A stretch of DNA of 64,000 bases from Desulfobacula toluolica Tol2 (lineage in GTDB: Bacteria; Desulfobacterota; Desulfobacteria; Desulfobacterales; Desulfobacteraceae): NCBI RefSeq assembly GCF_000307105.1, contig NC_018645.1:1376578-1440577 (forward strand), in the 5' to 3' direction. Positions 46,131 through 55,391 of the stretch are shown piece by piece (within the stretch, counting starts at the first letter, position 1; each line of letters begins with the position of its first letter). The position numbers and the translations under genes were made by a program. The notes beneath the pieces were generated by a model that did no database searches, was not told the DNA's origin, and worked only from the letters and a program-made list of their open reading frames with translations.

Positions 46131-48092
46131 ATGAGATCAGAGCAGATACTTGTTGTGGATGATGAAAAAAGGATTGTTGAAAATATTTCTTTTTGTTTGA
46201 AGAGAGAAGGTTTTCAAACGGTAGGAGGATATGACGGAGATCAAGCAATACGGATTTTTGAACAACAGAAGTTTGATCTTGTATTGCTTGATATGAATAT
46301 GCCCGGAAAGAGCGGGTATGATGTCATGGAGCATATTTTAGGAGTTGATGAAGATGTTTTGATTATTATTATTTCAGGATATGCATCCATTGAATCTGCT
46401 GTCAAGGCTCTTAAATTAGGTGCCTGGGATTATCTTAAAAAGCCGTTTGAATATGCGGATTTGATAAAAACCGTAACAAACGCACTTGCTCAAAAGAAAT
46501 TAATTAACGATAAAAAAGCTATATGTGCAAGACTTGAAGCATCTGAGAAACAATATGAATACATGGTGAACAATTCTCCTGATCTTATTTTTACTCTGGA
46601 TCAGGATGGTTGTTTCACATTTGTAAATCATCAGTTTGAAAAATTGCTGGATTTTTCAAGTGAGGATTTGCTAGGAACCCGTTTTAAAGATATTCTTCAC
46701 AATGGAGATATTTCAAAAGCAGCTGACCTGATTAGGTTTGAAAAATATGAACAGCAGATTAATGGCGGTCAATTTATGCATTTCAGGTTCAAAAAAGCAA
46801 AAACAGGAAATTTATGGTCTGATCCATACGAATCCTTTGCTTTTATGGAACTCAAAGCTACGCCGATGCATTTGCCTGCAGGTCATGGTAGAGATGAGTT
46901 CAATGGTGTATACGCAGTTGCCCGGGATGTGACGGAAAGGATAAGTCTTGAAGACCAGCTGCGGCAGGCACAGAAGATGGAAGCCATAGGAACCCTGGCC
47001 GGAGGAATAGCCCATGATTTTAATAATATTCTTATGGGTATTCAGGGTTACGCTTCTCTTGTGAGAAGTGGATTTGACTGTGACAGTGAAGAATATAAAA
47101 GGCTTGCTAATATTGATGAGTATGTTTTCAATGGTGCTGAAATGGCCAGGCAATTATTAGGGTTTTCAATGAAAACATATCAGGAAACCGGTCCTGTCAA
47201 TTTGAATTACCTTTTAAAGATGTCTGCAAAAATGTTCGGCAGAACCAAAAAAGATATTGTAATTAATCAATACCTGGAAAAAGATTTATGGAGTACAATA
47301 GTTGATGAAGGGCAGATTAAACAGGTCTTGCTGAACCTTTTTGTAAATGCATGGCAGGCAATGCCGGATGGTGGTAAGATTACAATCAAATCTGAAAATA
47401 TTGTTATGGATGACTGCGGGTTTGAAAATTTTGGTAAATATGTAAAGGTTACTGTATCAGATACCGGTATAGGAATGGATGATGAGATTATACCCAGAAT
47501 TTTCGATCCCTTTTTTACAACAAAAAACAGGGGGCAGGGTACAGGGCTTGGACTTGCCACCGCCTATGGAATTATTAAAAGTCATAAGGGAATCTTCAAA
47601 GTTGAAAGTAAATCCGGAAAAGGCAGCTCTTTCATGTTTTTTCTGCCGGCCGAGAAAACTAAAGCCAACATTTGTAAAGATCCTGAAGAAAATAAAATAA
47701 TTTTCAGCGGGAAGGGGTCTATCTTATTGGTTGATGACGAAAAAGGGGTGGTTGAAGTATGCTCAGAGATGTTGGAAAGCCTTGGATATCAAGTCAATGC
47801 TGTTTCAAGCGGTAGTGAGGCGATTGAGATTTTGAAAACCGGAAATTTAAAAATAGACCTTATTATTTTGGATATGATTATGCCTCAAATGAATGGCCGG
47901 GAGACCTTTGAAAAAATCAGAGAAATTGATCCTGAAATAAAAGTACTGATATCTTCAGGCTACAGCCGGGAATCTGAAATTGAAAAAATGATGAAGCACA
48001 GTTGCGATAGATTTATTTTCAAACCATTTGATATAACAACATTGTCTGAAAAACTCAATGAGGTGTTCAGCATCCCGGTGAAAAGTTTATAG
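46131..48092 (+). CDS. Hybrid histidine kinase (REC-PAS-HisKA-HATPase-REC)
   Basis: This is a 653-residue cytoplasmic signalling protein. An N-terminal receiver (VVDDEKR, phospho-Asp in LVLLDMNMPG near 54) is followed by PAS (about 140-270), HisKA with the His in GGIAHDFNN (near 294), HATPase (VSDTGIGMDDEI, GQGTGLGLATAYGI) and a second receiver (LLVDDEKGVVEVC, LIILDMIMPQMNG near 580). It starts 56 nt after the fusion oxidoreductase, so it may be co-transcribed and sense redox state. No output regulator adjoins it. Confidence 0.92.
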   Translation: MRSEQILVVDDEKRIVENISFCLKREGFQTVGGYDGDQAIRIFEQQKFDLVLLDMNMPGKSGYDVMEHILGVDEDVLIIIISGYASIESAVKALKLGAWDYLKKPFEYADLIKTVTNALAQKKLINDKKAICARLEASEKQYEYMVNNSPDLIFTLDQDGCFTFVNHQFEKLLDFSSEDLLGTRFKDILHNGDISKAADLIRFEKYEQQINGGQFMHFRFKKAKTGNLWSDPYESFAFMELKATPMHLPAGHGRDEFNGVYAVARDVTERISLEDQLRQAQKMEAIGTLAGGIAHDFNNILMGIQGYASLVRSGFDCDSEEYKRLANIDEYVFNGAEMARQLLGFSMKTYQETGPVNLNYLLKMSAKMFGRTKKDIVINQYLEKDLWSTIVDEGQIKQVLLNLFVNAWQAMPDGGKITIKSENIVMDDCGFENFGKYVKVTVSDTGIGMDDEIIPRIFDPFFTTKNRGQGTGLGLATAYGIIKSHKGIFKVESKSGKGSSFMFFLPAEKTKANICKDPEENKIIFSGKGSILLVDDEKGVVEVCSEMLESLGYQVNAVSSGSEAIEILKTGNLKIDLIILDMIMPQMNGRETFEKIREIDPEIKVLISSGYSRESEIEKMMKHSCDRFIFKPFDITTLSEKLNEVFSIPVKSL

Positions 48093-48137
48093 ATATTTTA
48101 CAGCTTCTAATATCCTAAAGTAATGAGGGGCTGTTAA

Positions 48138-48187
48138 AAATTAAAAGGGGTTGGAAGATGTGCTTCCAACCCCTTTTAATTTTTTTG
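48138..48187. terminator. Strong terminator after the hybrid kinase
   Basis: An 18-bp or longer perfect stem (AATTAAAAGGGGTTGGAAG with CTTCCAACCCCTTTTAATT), loop ATGTG, then a run of seven T. A-rich sequence on the other side lets it act for the opposing ppaC transcript too. Confidence 0.93.
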
Positions 48188-48199
48188 TTTTTCATATGA

Positions 48200-48299
48200 A
48201 AATCTTGAAAAATTTAAACAAAGACTTTCATATTTGTTTGTGGGCAAACCTAATATAACCAAATAGCTGTAGAAAATGGCCAGGCATACCTGTGGCAGT
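48200..48299 (-). repeat. Dispersed intergenic repeat, copy E
   Basis: Read on the minus strand it starts TCACTGCCACAGGTATGCC just after the ppaC stop. It continues TTTGCCCACAAACAAATATGAAAGTC and AATTTTTCAAGATTTTC, matching copies A and D with a longer middle. Confidence 0.65.
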
Positions 48300-48301
48300 G
48301 A

Positions 48302-49222
48302 TTAGCCAAATGTTTTTTCAAGATCAGGAACGATCTGTTTTTTGCGGCTCATAATACCGGGCAACCAGGCTTTTCCATCAGCAGGAGCTACGCCGAATGC
48401 TTTTTCCACAACAGAAGCATCATCGGAAGCAATCAACAGCTCCGTGCCTTCTTTCATGATATCCGTCAGCATAAGGAATACACTGTGATGACCTTTTTCG
48501 TCTTTAAGTGCCTGGATATCTTTTTCAAGATCTGCTTTGATACCGTCAACAATGGAAAGATCAACCAGTTCGAGTTGTCCTACACCAACGCCGTTTCCGC
48601 TCATGTTAAAATCTTTGTAATCACGGAAAACAAGTTCGCGAATCGGTGTGCCTTCTACAGCAGATTTTACCTTGAACATTTCGATTCCCAAGGCTTCCAG
48701 ATCACTTTCACCACAGATTTCAGAAAGCTGTGCGCAGATTTTTTTATCTGCGTCAGTGCATGTGGCGGATTTAAAAATCACTGTATCTGAAAGAATAGCG
48801 CACAGCATGATGCCGGCGATATCTTTTGGTATTTCAACGTCAAAATAGTTGTACATGGACGCAATAACCGTGCAAGTGCAGCCAACAGGCCAGATCCAGC
48901 ATTCAAGCGGCTGTCCGGTAGTGACATCGCCGAGTTTATGGTGATCGACAATGCCAAGAATATTGGCTTCGCCAAGGTCATCAGGACTCTGAGCAAGATC
49001 GGAATGATCCACAAGATATACATCTTTTCCAGCATATGATGTAACAACCTCAGGGCCTGCAACGCCAAATTTTTCAAGTACAAAAGTAGATTCAGGATTC
49101 AATGCTCCCTGCATTGCAGGAACAATATCTTCACCAAGTTTTTTTTTAAGATCTGCCAGTGCGATTGCTGCACAAACTGAATCCGTATCTGGATTTTTGT
49201 GACCAAATACTAAAGTTGACAT
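48302..49222 (-). CDS. ppaC: Manganese-dependent (family II) inorganic pyrophosphatase
   Basis: This is a 306-residue DHH-family enzyme. FGHKNPDTDS (7-16) and the metal-binding DHHKLGD (near 95) mark the DHH domain. The C-terminal DHHA2 domain carries the SRKKQ substrate-binding segment (near 294). It hydrolyses PPi to phosphate; sulfate reducers make much PPi when activating sulfate, which fits the proposed host. TAGGAGG precedes the ATG. The gap to the next gene (49223-49399) holds nothing clear. Confidence 0.96.
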   Translation of the reverse strand: MSTLVFGHKNPDTDSVCAAIALADLKKKLGEDIVPAMQGALNPESTFVLEKFGVAGPEVVTSYAGKDVYLVDHSDLAQSPDDLGEANILGIVDHHKLGDVTTGQPLECWIWPVGCTCTVIASMYNYFDVEIPKDIAGIMLCAILSDTVIFKSATCTDADKKICAQLSEICGESDLEALGIEMFKVKSAVEGTPIRELVFRDYKDFNMSGNGVGVGQLELVDLSIVDGIKADLEKDIQALKDEKGHHSVFLMLTDIMKEGTELLIASDDASVVEKAFGVAPADGKAWLPGIMSRKKQIVPDLEKTFG

Positions 49223-49399
49223 AAAACCTCCTAAAATTTTTATTATTATTTTTATTGTCTGATGATCTTAAACAATTATGATCATCTTATGGTTTTAATT
49301 TTTTTAATACCCATTCAAAAACCGCAATATTTTATAGAATTAATTGGCAAGATAAACAAGGAAAATTTTAAAATTCATTCATCAAAGTCAATTCTTTTT

Positions 49400-51073
49400 T
49401 TAAATACATTTTTTGCAGGTTTTGCAGTCAATCATTGGGCAGGGGGGGGATTTTTTTTCTTGTTTTGCCTTTACAAATTCTTTGGCAAGGAACTGTTTTT
49501 TTATTCGATTGTCAAGAAAGTCCCATGGAAGGGGGGTCTCAACAGATTTTTCCTGATGGATAATCGAATGGCAATAGGCGCTGTTTACTTTTATGGCCGA
49601 TGTCCAGCCTTTTTTTAAGGCTGATTCAATTATATCCGCAGTTTTTTGATCACCAAGGGAAAGCAAAGCATGAATTTTTGCCTTTCTCAGAGATTCAACA
49701 TTCACCTTGACATTGGGGATCTTTTTTAAGCCTTGTTTGATAATGTTGACTTTGTGTTTTAATGCGGTTTGATCCTCCATGGCTGCCCATTGAAAAGGGG
49801 TGGATGGTTTGGGAATAAACGGGTTGACACTCAAGGTGATGGTTCCGATTTTTTTCTTTTTTTTTGATGTTTCAAGAAAAACGGATTTGATTTTTTTAGT
49901 CAATTCCACTATGGCGTGAACATCCTGATCCTCTTCAAATGGCAGTCCTATCATAAAATAGAGCCTTAAATTAATAATTCCTGAATTGACAAGCCTTTGG
50001 GTGGCCGAAAGGATATCGTGTTCATCAATATTTTTATTAATAATATTGCGCATTCGTATCGATCCGGCTTCCGGGGCAATGGTGGCTGTTTTAACTTTTG
50101 AGTTTGACATAGCACCAATAAGTTCATCAGATAGCTTGTCTGCCCTGAGTGATGAAAACGACAATTTGAAATTGTGTTTCAGTCCATAGTTGCAAATTTT
50201 TTTAATATCCGGGTGATCAGCAATAGCGGAACTGACAAATCCTATTTTATCTGTTTTTCCCACAGCTTTATCAATTGCAGCATAAATATTTTTTGCAGGA
50301 TAAATTCTAGGAGGTCTGTATATAAATCCCGAGCTGCAGAACCTGCAGCCGTGGGGGCAGCCTTTAAGTGTCTCAATCAGAAAGGTATCCTTAAACGCGG
50401 TGCCGGAAGTCAGAATACTGGTACTGGTCGTAACCATGTCAAGATTTTCAAGGTATTGCACCTTGATTTGAAATGGGCTTTCCCGTGTGTGAAGGGCGGG
50501 GACATAGGCCCCTGGTATTCTTTTTTCCATGGTTTTTAAGAAAGATTTTTTGTCGATTTTTTTTGAAAACGCATCAAAAAAAGAATCCAGCAGGCATTCT
50601 GCTTCCCCCAGAAGAAAACAGTCTATAAAAGGAGCAATCGGTTCAGGGTTTAAAAAACAGACGACTCCCCCTGCAATTACAAGGGGGTGGGTGTGGTTTC
50701 GATTGCTTGATCTCAATGGGATCTCTGCTTCTTCAAGTAGCTGAACAAGATGTATAAAATCATTTTCAAATGATATTGAAAACAAAATAATATCAAACTG
50801 GTCAATGCTTAATCCGCTTTCAAGACTTTTCGGTCGCTGTACGTTCCGTTGCCCCGGTTCCGATAAAAAAACTCTTTCACACGCTACTGTATGTATCTGG
50901 TTTGCAATCCTGTAAACGGTTTGAAACCCTAATGATGACATACCAGCCTTATAAGAGTTGGGATAGACAAGGGCGGTTTTTATCAGCCCTCTGCCTTTTT
51001 TAATAATGGCCCCTTGTTCAATTACTTCATTTTCTGAGCCATAATTCCGGGGCTGTTTTAGCCGTTTTTTCAT
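49400..51073 (-). CDS. B12-binding-domain radical SAM protein at end of dcw cluster
   Basis: This is a 557-residue protein. The N-terminal part resembles a degenerate cobalamin-binding fold (TALVYPNSYKAGMSSLG). The radical SAM core has C-x3-C-x2-C in GCPHGCRFCSSG (near 240). The C-terminal region holds a cysteine motif CPMIDCKTCKKC at the very end, possibly binding an extra cluster. The family is often annotated as an uncharacterised TIGR03960-like radical SAM enzyme; the substrate is unknown. It begins 3 nt past the ftsZ stop, so it shares the division operon transcript. A G8 run (49442-49449) lies within the final codons. Confidence 0.85.
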   Translation of the reverse strand: MKKRLKQPRNYGSENEVIEQGAIIKKGRGLIKTALVYPNSYKAGMSSLGFQTVYRIANQIHTVACERVFLSEPGQRNVQRPKSLESGLSIDQFDIILFSISFENDFIHLVQLLEEAEIPLRSSNRNHTHPLVIAGGVVCFLNPEPIAPFIDCFLLGEAECLLDSFFDAFSKKIDKKSFLKTMEKRIPGAYVPALHTRESPFQIKVQYLENLDMVTTSTSILTSGTAFKDTFLIETLKGCPHGCRFCSSGFIYRPPRIYPAKNIYAAIDKAVGKTDKIGFVSSAIADHPDIKKICNYGLKHNFKLSFSSLRADKLSDELIGAMSNSKVKTATIAPEAGSIRMRNIINKNIDEHDILSATQRLVNSGIINLRLYFMIGLPFEEDQDVHAIVELTKKIKSVFLETSKKKKKIGTITLSVNPFIPKPSTPFQWAAMEDQTALKHKVNIIKQGLKKIPNVKVNVESLRKAKIHALLSLGDQKTADIIESALKKGWTSAIKVNSAYCHSIIHQEKSVETPLPWDFLDNRIKKQFLAKEFVKAKQEKKSPPCPMIDCKTCKKCI

Positions 51074-51076
51074 TTA

Positions 51077-52327
51077 TTAATCAGCTTTTCGTCTGAGAAA
51101 TGTCGGAACATCCAGGTCATCGTGGTCAAACGGCATTGTGCGGTAATTATGGACGTTTTCGTCGTCCACAGCTTGTTTGTTTTTTATGATGACAGGATTG
51201 TTTGTTTCATCCCAGTTTGCAAGTTCCTGTTGGGTCGGGTGTCTTAATTGTCCTCTGACAATTGGTTCAACCGGTTGAATAACATTCTGGGCTGCAACTC
51301 CCGGTTGCTGATATGTACCGGGTTGGCCCGGAGGATCAAATTGGCGGATAGTATTGGATATTTTGGAGTCTTTAGAATCAATACCAGTAGCAATTACCGT
51401 GATTCTCATTTCATCTCCCAGTGAATCATCAAAGGTCTGTCCCCAGATGATTTCGGCATCATCGCCTACTTCCTGGTATATCCGGTCAGATGCTTCCGTC
51501 ATTTCATCAAGGGTAAGATCGGAACTGGATGTAATATTCATCAACACGCATTTTGCACCGGAAATAGAGATATCCTCAAGAAGCGGATGAGAAATTGCTC
51601 TTTCGGCCGCTTCAACCGCACGGTTTTCCCCGGAGGCAATACCGATACCCATCAAAGCCTTGCCGGCTTTCTGCATGGTAGTCTTGACATCAGCAAAATC
51701 CAGGTTGACATGGCCGGGCATCATAATCAGGTCGGTAATACCCTTTACGGAATGGTGAAGAATTTCATCCGCTTTAATGAACATATCCACCATTTTAGCA
51801 CCTTTGGGAGCAATTCCTCTGAGGCGGTCGTTGGGAATTGTAATTACTGTATCTGTAATTCCGTGAAGCTTTTCAAGACCTTCAAGGGCCTGTCGTTCTC
51901 TTTTTTTGCCTTCAAAGGAGAATGGTTTGGAAGCCACCGCCACTGTCAGTATCCCCAGCTCCTTGCAGATCTCAGCAATAACAGGTGCAGCACCGGTTCC
52001 CGTACCGCCGCCAAACCCGGCCGTAATAAAAACCATATGGCTGTCCTCTAAAACTTCCCTCAGTTCATCCATGCTTTCCAATGCAGCGTCATGGCCTTTG
52101 TTTGGATCAGCGCCTGCGCCAAGTCCCTCTGTCAGTTCTTTTCCGATTTGAATCTTTATTTCAGCCCTGGATGCGTCAAGTGCTTGGATATCTGTGTTTA
52201 CAACAATGAATTTTACACCTTGGAGTTTGGCATCAATCATGTTATTTACCGCATTTCCACCTGCACCGCCAACACCAATAACCTTAATTTTTGCTGAATT
52301 ATCGCTTTCCACATAAGAAAAACTCAT
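51077..52327 (-). CDS. ftsZ: Cell division protein FtsZ
   Basis: This is a 416-residue tubulin homologue. GVGGAGGNAVNNM (N-terminal nucleotide binding), the tubulin signature GGGTGTGAAPVIAE (near 106-119) and NDRL/ALMGIG are intact. A variable linker (about 320-395) leads to the conserved C-terminal peptide DDLDVPTFLRRKAD that binds FtsA. It forms the Z-ring. GGGAGGTTGAG directly precedes the ATG. Confidence 0.98.
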   Translation of the reverse strand: MSFSYVESDNSAKIKVIGVGGAGGNAVNNMIDAKLQGVKFIVVNTDIQALDASRAEIKIQIGKELTEGLGAGADPNKGHDAALESMDELREVLEDSHMVFITAGFGGGTGTGAAPVIAEICKELGILTVAVASKPFSFEGKKRERQALEGLEKLHGITDTVITIPNDRLRGIAPKGAKMVDMFIKADEILHHSVKGITDLIMMPGHVNLDFADVKTTMQKAGKALMGIGIASGENRAVEAAERAISHPLLEDISISGAKCVLMNITSSSDLTLDEMTEASDRIYQEVGDDAEIIWGQTFDDSLGDEMRITVIATGIDSKDSKISNTIRQFDPPGQPGTYQQPGVAAQNVIQPVEPIVRGQLRHPTQQELANWDETNNPVIIKNKQAVDDENVHNYRTMPFDHDDLDVPTFLRRKAD

Positions 52328-52344
52328 CTCAACCTCCCTAAAAA

Positions 52345-53571
52345 TTAAATTATATCTTTAAACCACTGTTTCATTCTGTTTAATATTCCGATAAAACCTT
52401 GAGTGTCTATTTCCTTAAGATTTATTTGACAGCTTGCCTTGGAACCGAAAAGTACAAGCCCTACACCTGTGGCATAGGAAGGGTTTCTGACAATGTCTTT
52501 GAGTCCGCCGATTTTATTTGGTTCGCCGATCCTTACAGGTACGTTGAAAACAGATTCGGCAATTTCAGCGATACCGTCAAGAACTACGCTTCCACCAGTA
52601 AGGACAAAGCCTGCAGGGAATGAATTTTCAAGTCCGTTGGAGAACAGCTCTTTTTTTAAAAGAGAAAAAATTTCTTCTACCCTTGGTTCAAGAATTTCAG
52701 CCAGAATCCCCTTGGAAAGTTTTTTGGGGGCTCTTCCGCCGACAGCCTGCACATCAATTGTATCGCCGGTTTTTACATTTTGCGGAACACAGGTTCCGTG
52801 TTGAATTTTTATTTTTTCAGCTTCCGGAAACGGTGTTCGAAGGCCAATGGAAATATCATTGGTCAGGTTGTGTCCTCCCAGGGTGAGTTCATAGATGAAT
52901 TTTAAATTGTTATCTTTGAAAATGGCAAGATCTGTTGTCCCACCTCCCATGTCTGCTATGAGACATCCGAGCTCCTTTTCTTCATCCGTTAGAACGGCTT
53001 CACCGGAGGCCAATGATTCAAGGGCAATATCACAAACTTCAAGGCCTGCTTTGTTGCAACATTTAACAATATTTCTGGCAGATGATACAGCACCTGTGAC
53101 AATGTGAATTTTGGCTTCAAGCCGGATTGCTGTCATACCCACAGGATTTTGAATGGATTCCATGTCATCCACAATAAATTCCTGGGGGATGACATGAAGA
53201 ATCTCTCTGTCTGTGGGAATAGCAATTGCTTTTGCGGCATCAATGACACGTTCAACATCCTGCTTTGTTATTTCACGGCCTTTGATGGCTATAATCCCAT
53301 GGGAGTTAAGCCCTTTGATATGATTTCCCGCTATGCCCACATAAACGGAAGAGATATCACACCCAGCCATTATTTCCGCCTCTTCAACCGCTTTTTTTAT
53401 TGAGTCAACAGTTGATTCTATATTTACAACCGTGCCTTTCCTAAGTCCGGTGGAGGGATGGGAACCGAAACCAATCACGTTGATATCGTTTTCAAACATC
53501 TCCCCGACAACAGCGGCAATTTTTGTTGTGCCGATATCCAGGCCCACGATTATTTTTTCATTTCCCTGCAA
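52345..53571 (-). CDS. ftsA: Cell division protein FtsA
   Basis: This is a 408-residue actin-fold ATPase that anchors FtsZ. It has VGLDIGTTKIAAVVGE (phosphate 1), the SHS2 1C domain, ADMGGGTTDLAIF (phosphate 2) and a C-terminal amphipathic helix with Trp (RMKQWFKDII). It starts at TTG (53571), 1 nt after the ftsQ stop, with AGGGGG upstream. Confidence 0.96.
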   Translation of the reverse strand: MQGNEKIIVGLDIGTTKIAAVVGEMFENDINVIGFGSHPSTGLRKGTVVNIESTVDSIKKAVEEAEIMAGCDISSVYVGIAGNHIKGLNSHGIIAIKGREITKQDVERVIDAAKAIAIPTDREILHVIPQEFIVDDMESIQNPVGMTAIRLEAKIHIVTGAVSSARNIVKCCNKAGLEVCDIALESLASGEAVLTDEEKELGCLIADMGGGTTDLAIFKDNNLKFIYELTLGGHNLTNDISIGLRTPFPEAEKIKIQHGTCVPQNVKTGDTIDVQAVGGRAPKKLSKGILAEILEPRVEEIFSLLKKELFSNGLENSFPAGFVLTGGSVVLDGIAEIAESVFNVPVRIGEPNKIGGLKDIVRNPSYATGVGLVLFGSKASCQINLKEIDTQGFIGILNRMKQWFKDII

Positions 53572-53572
53572 A

Positions 53573-54457
53573 TCAAACCCCCTTTTCTAAATTGTTGTGC
53601 AGAGCTTCGTTGAGTTTTGTTTTGATAAATACTTTTTCAATATTAAAAAGATCCATGTCGCAAATTATTCTCTCAGGATAGTTTTTATCAATATACCCGC
53701 TTATTTTTTTTGCTTTATTCAGCTTTGCTTTAAAATTGTTAAATCCTAGTTTGATGTGAATGGTTCCGTGATTTTCAGATGGTATAGGGTTGTAAATATC
53801 ATTGGATTCAATGGCAAGGCCTGTGTTTTTATCCGCTTTTATCTGATGGACATTGCCTATAATACCATCTGTTTTTAAAAAATCCATTATGGAGTTGAAC
53901 AACGGGCCGCTGAATACATATTGGCCGTTTTCATTTGCCAGGCCAATTCCGGAAATAACCGGTAGATTTTCAATGGGGTCTTTTGAAGGTTCATATTCTT
54001 TAAACGGTCTGCCCCGGGTGTTAATTAAAATATCTGCCAGGCTTTCAATTTTTACAATGGCCAGAGCTTTTTGCTCAATAACAGATATAAAAAGAACGGA
54101 CGGCAGCTCTCTTTTTACACAAACAGACTGAATCCAGGGGTGGGAAGCAATGCTTTTTTCAATGGAAAACACATTGATTTCAAAAATATTCTCTTCACCG
54201 GTTAAGCCAGCAATCTTAAGAAGGTCTTGTTTCTTAACCTGCTTTGTGCCTGAAATTTCAAGCGTTTTAATCTTAAAAAAGTCTGACTGGGTAATGAAAT
54301 CATACACAAAGATGGATACAAGGCTTAAGACACTTATAAACGCCACGGTCAGGATGCATTTGAGGCAAAAATCAATGCCTGCCCCTGAGTCGGACTGAAA
54401 TGCCTCCTCTTCTCTGTTTTCAGGTTTAAACCTGTTTGGTTTTATTTTCTTGTTCAC
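53573..54457 (-). CDS. ftsQ: Cell division protein FtsQ
   Basis: This is a 294-residue bitopic membrane protein. A cytoplasmic N-terminus of about 33 residues, one TM helix (about 34-55), the POTRA domain (FFKIKTLEISGTKQVKKQDLL, near 61-81) and the FtsQ beta domain follow. It links the divisome to septal wall synthesis. It starts at GTG (54457) inside the end of murB (32-nt overlap), with GAGG 7 nt upstream within murB codons. Confidence 0.9.
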   Translation of the reverse strand: MNKKIKPNRFKPENREEEAFQSDSGAGIDFCLKCILTVAFISVLSLVSIFVYDFITQSDFFKIKTLEISGTKQVKKQDLLKIAGLTGEENIFEINVFSIEKSIASHPWIQSVCVKRELPSVLFISVIEQKALAIVKIESLADILINTRGRPFKEYEPSKDPIENLPVISGIGLANENGQYVFSGPLFNSIMDFLKTDGIIGNVHQIKADKNTGLAIESNDIYNPIPSENHGTIHIKLGFNNFKAKLNKAKKISGYIDKNYPERIICDMDLFNIEKVFIKTKLNEALHNNLEKGV

Positions 54458-55382
54458 CTTCCATCCTCACTTCTGTTTCCAGTTTGATTTGGTATTTTTT
54501 TTGTACGGTATCCTGAATCTGTTGTTGTAATAACAGGATATCTTCACATCGGGCATTGTTTGTATTTACAATATAGTTTGCATGAAGCCGGGATACCATG
54601 GCATCGTTTATTTTCATGCCTTTAAGTTCGGATTTTTCAATCAGTTCTCCGGCAGACATTCCATTGTCAGGATTTTTAAAAAAACATCCGGCACTTGCAA
54701 AGCAAACCGGTTGTGTTGCATTTTTATGATTCAGGTTGTGTTGAAAGGTTGCCTCTATTTTTTGGGGATCTGCGCTCTTTAAGGTTAATTTTGCTGCAAC
54801 AATAATTCCGGACTGATTGAGATGCCGGTATGAAAAATCAAGATCTTTTTTTTCAATAGTTTCAATTTTCAGGGTATCTTGATTCAACACATCAATGGAT
54901 TGAATAATATCTGAGATATTACCTGTGCTTGTTCCCGCATTCATTATAATCGCCCCCCCTATGGTTCCAGGGATTCCCGCTGCAAATTCAAGTCCTGAAA
55001 GCGAATGGCTAATGGCAAACCGGCAGATTGTTGATAACCGCTCCCCTGCCTCGACATAAAGGGCTTTTTCATTAATATTTGTTTCAATTATACGGATTTT
55101 AGATTTTAAACACCTTGTGATTATAACAAGACCTCGTATCCCCTTATCAGTAATTAAAATATTTGTGCCCCCCCCAAACAGGGTAACGCTGATATCAAGA
55201 TTTGATGCTTCTTTTAATAATTGTTTCAACTCCTGTTTGTCTTTGGGCAGAGCAAGAAGATCTGCAGGGCCTCCAACCTTAAAAGAGGTGTGATTTTTCA
55301 AGGGCTCATCAATCAGAAGATCAAATTTTTTGGCCAGAAGGTCAAACCTTTCAGGCAAGTTTGAATGTTTTTTTTCCATCAT
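54426..55382 (-). CDS. murB: UDP-N-acetylenolpyruvoylglucosamine reductase
   Basis: This is a 318-residue flavoenzyme of the short (type II-like) class: HTSFKVGGPADLLALP, GGGTNILI, and AGIPGTIGGAIIMNAG (FAD binding, near 140-155). Where many MurB have the catalytic Ser in GSFFKNP, this one has Cys (AGCFFKNP, near 236). The C-terminal catalytic Glu (LETEVRMEG) is kept. It makes UDP-MurNAc. It has MM at the start; either Met may be used. Confidence 0.94.
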   Translation of the reverse strand: MMEKKHSNLPERFDLLAKKFDLLIDEPLKNHTSFKVGGPADLLALPKDKQELKQLLKEASNLDISVTLFGGGTNILITDKGIRGLVIITRCLKSKIRIIETNINEKALYVEAGERLSTICRFAISHSLSGLEFAAGIPGTIGGAIIMNAGTSTGNISDIIQSIDVLNQDTLKIETIEKKDLDFSYRHLNQSGIIVAAKLTLKSADPQKIEATFQHNLNHKNATQPVCFASAGCFFKNPDNGMSAGELIEKSELKGMKINDAMVSRLHANYIVNTNNARCEDILLLQQQIQDTVQKKYQIKLETEVRMEGEQENKTKQV

Positions 55383-55391
55383 TCGTTGCCG

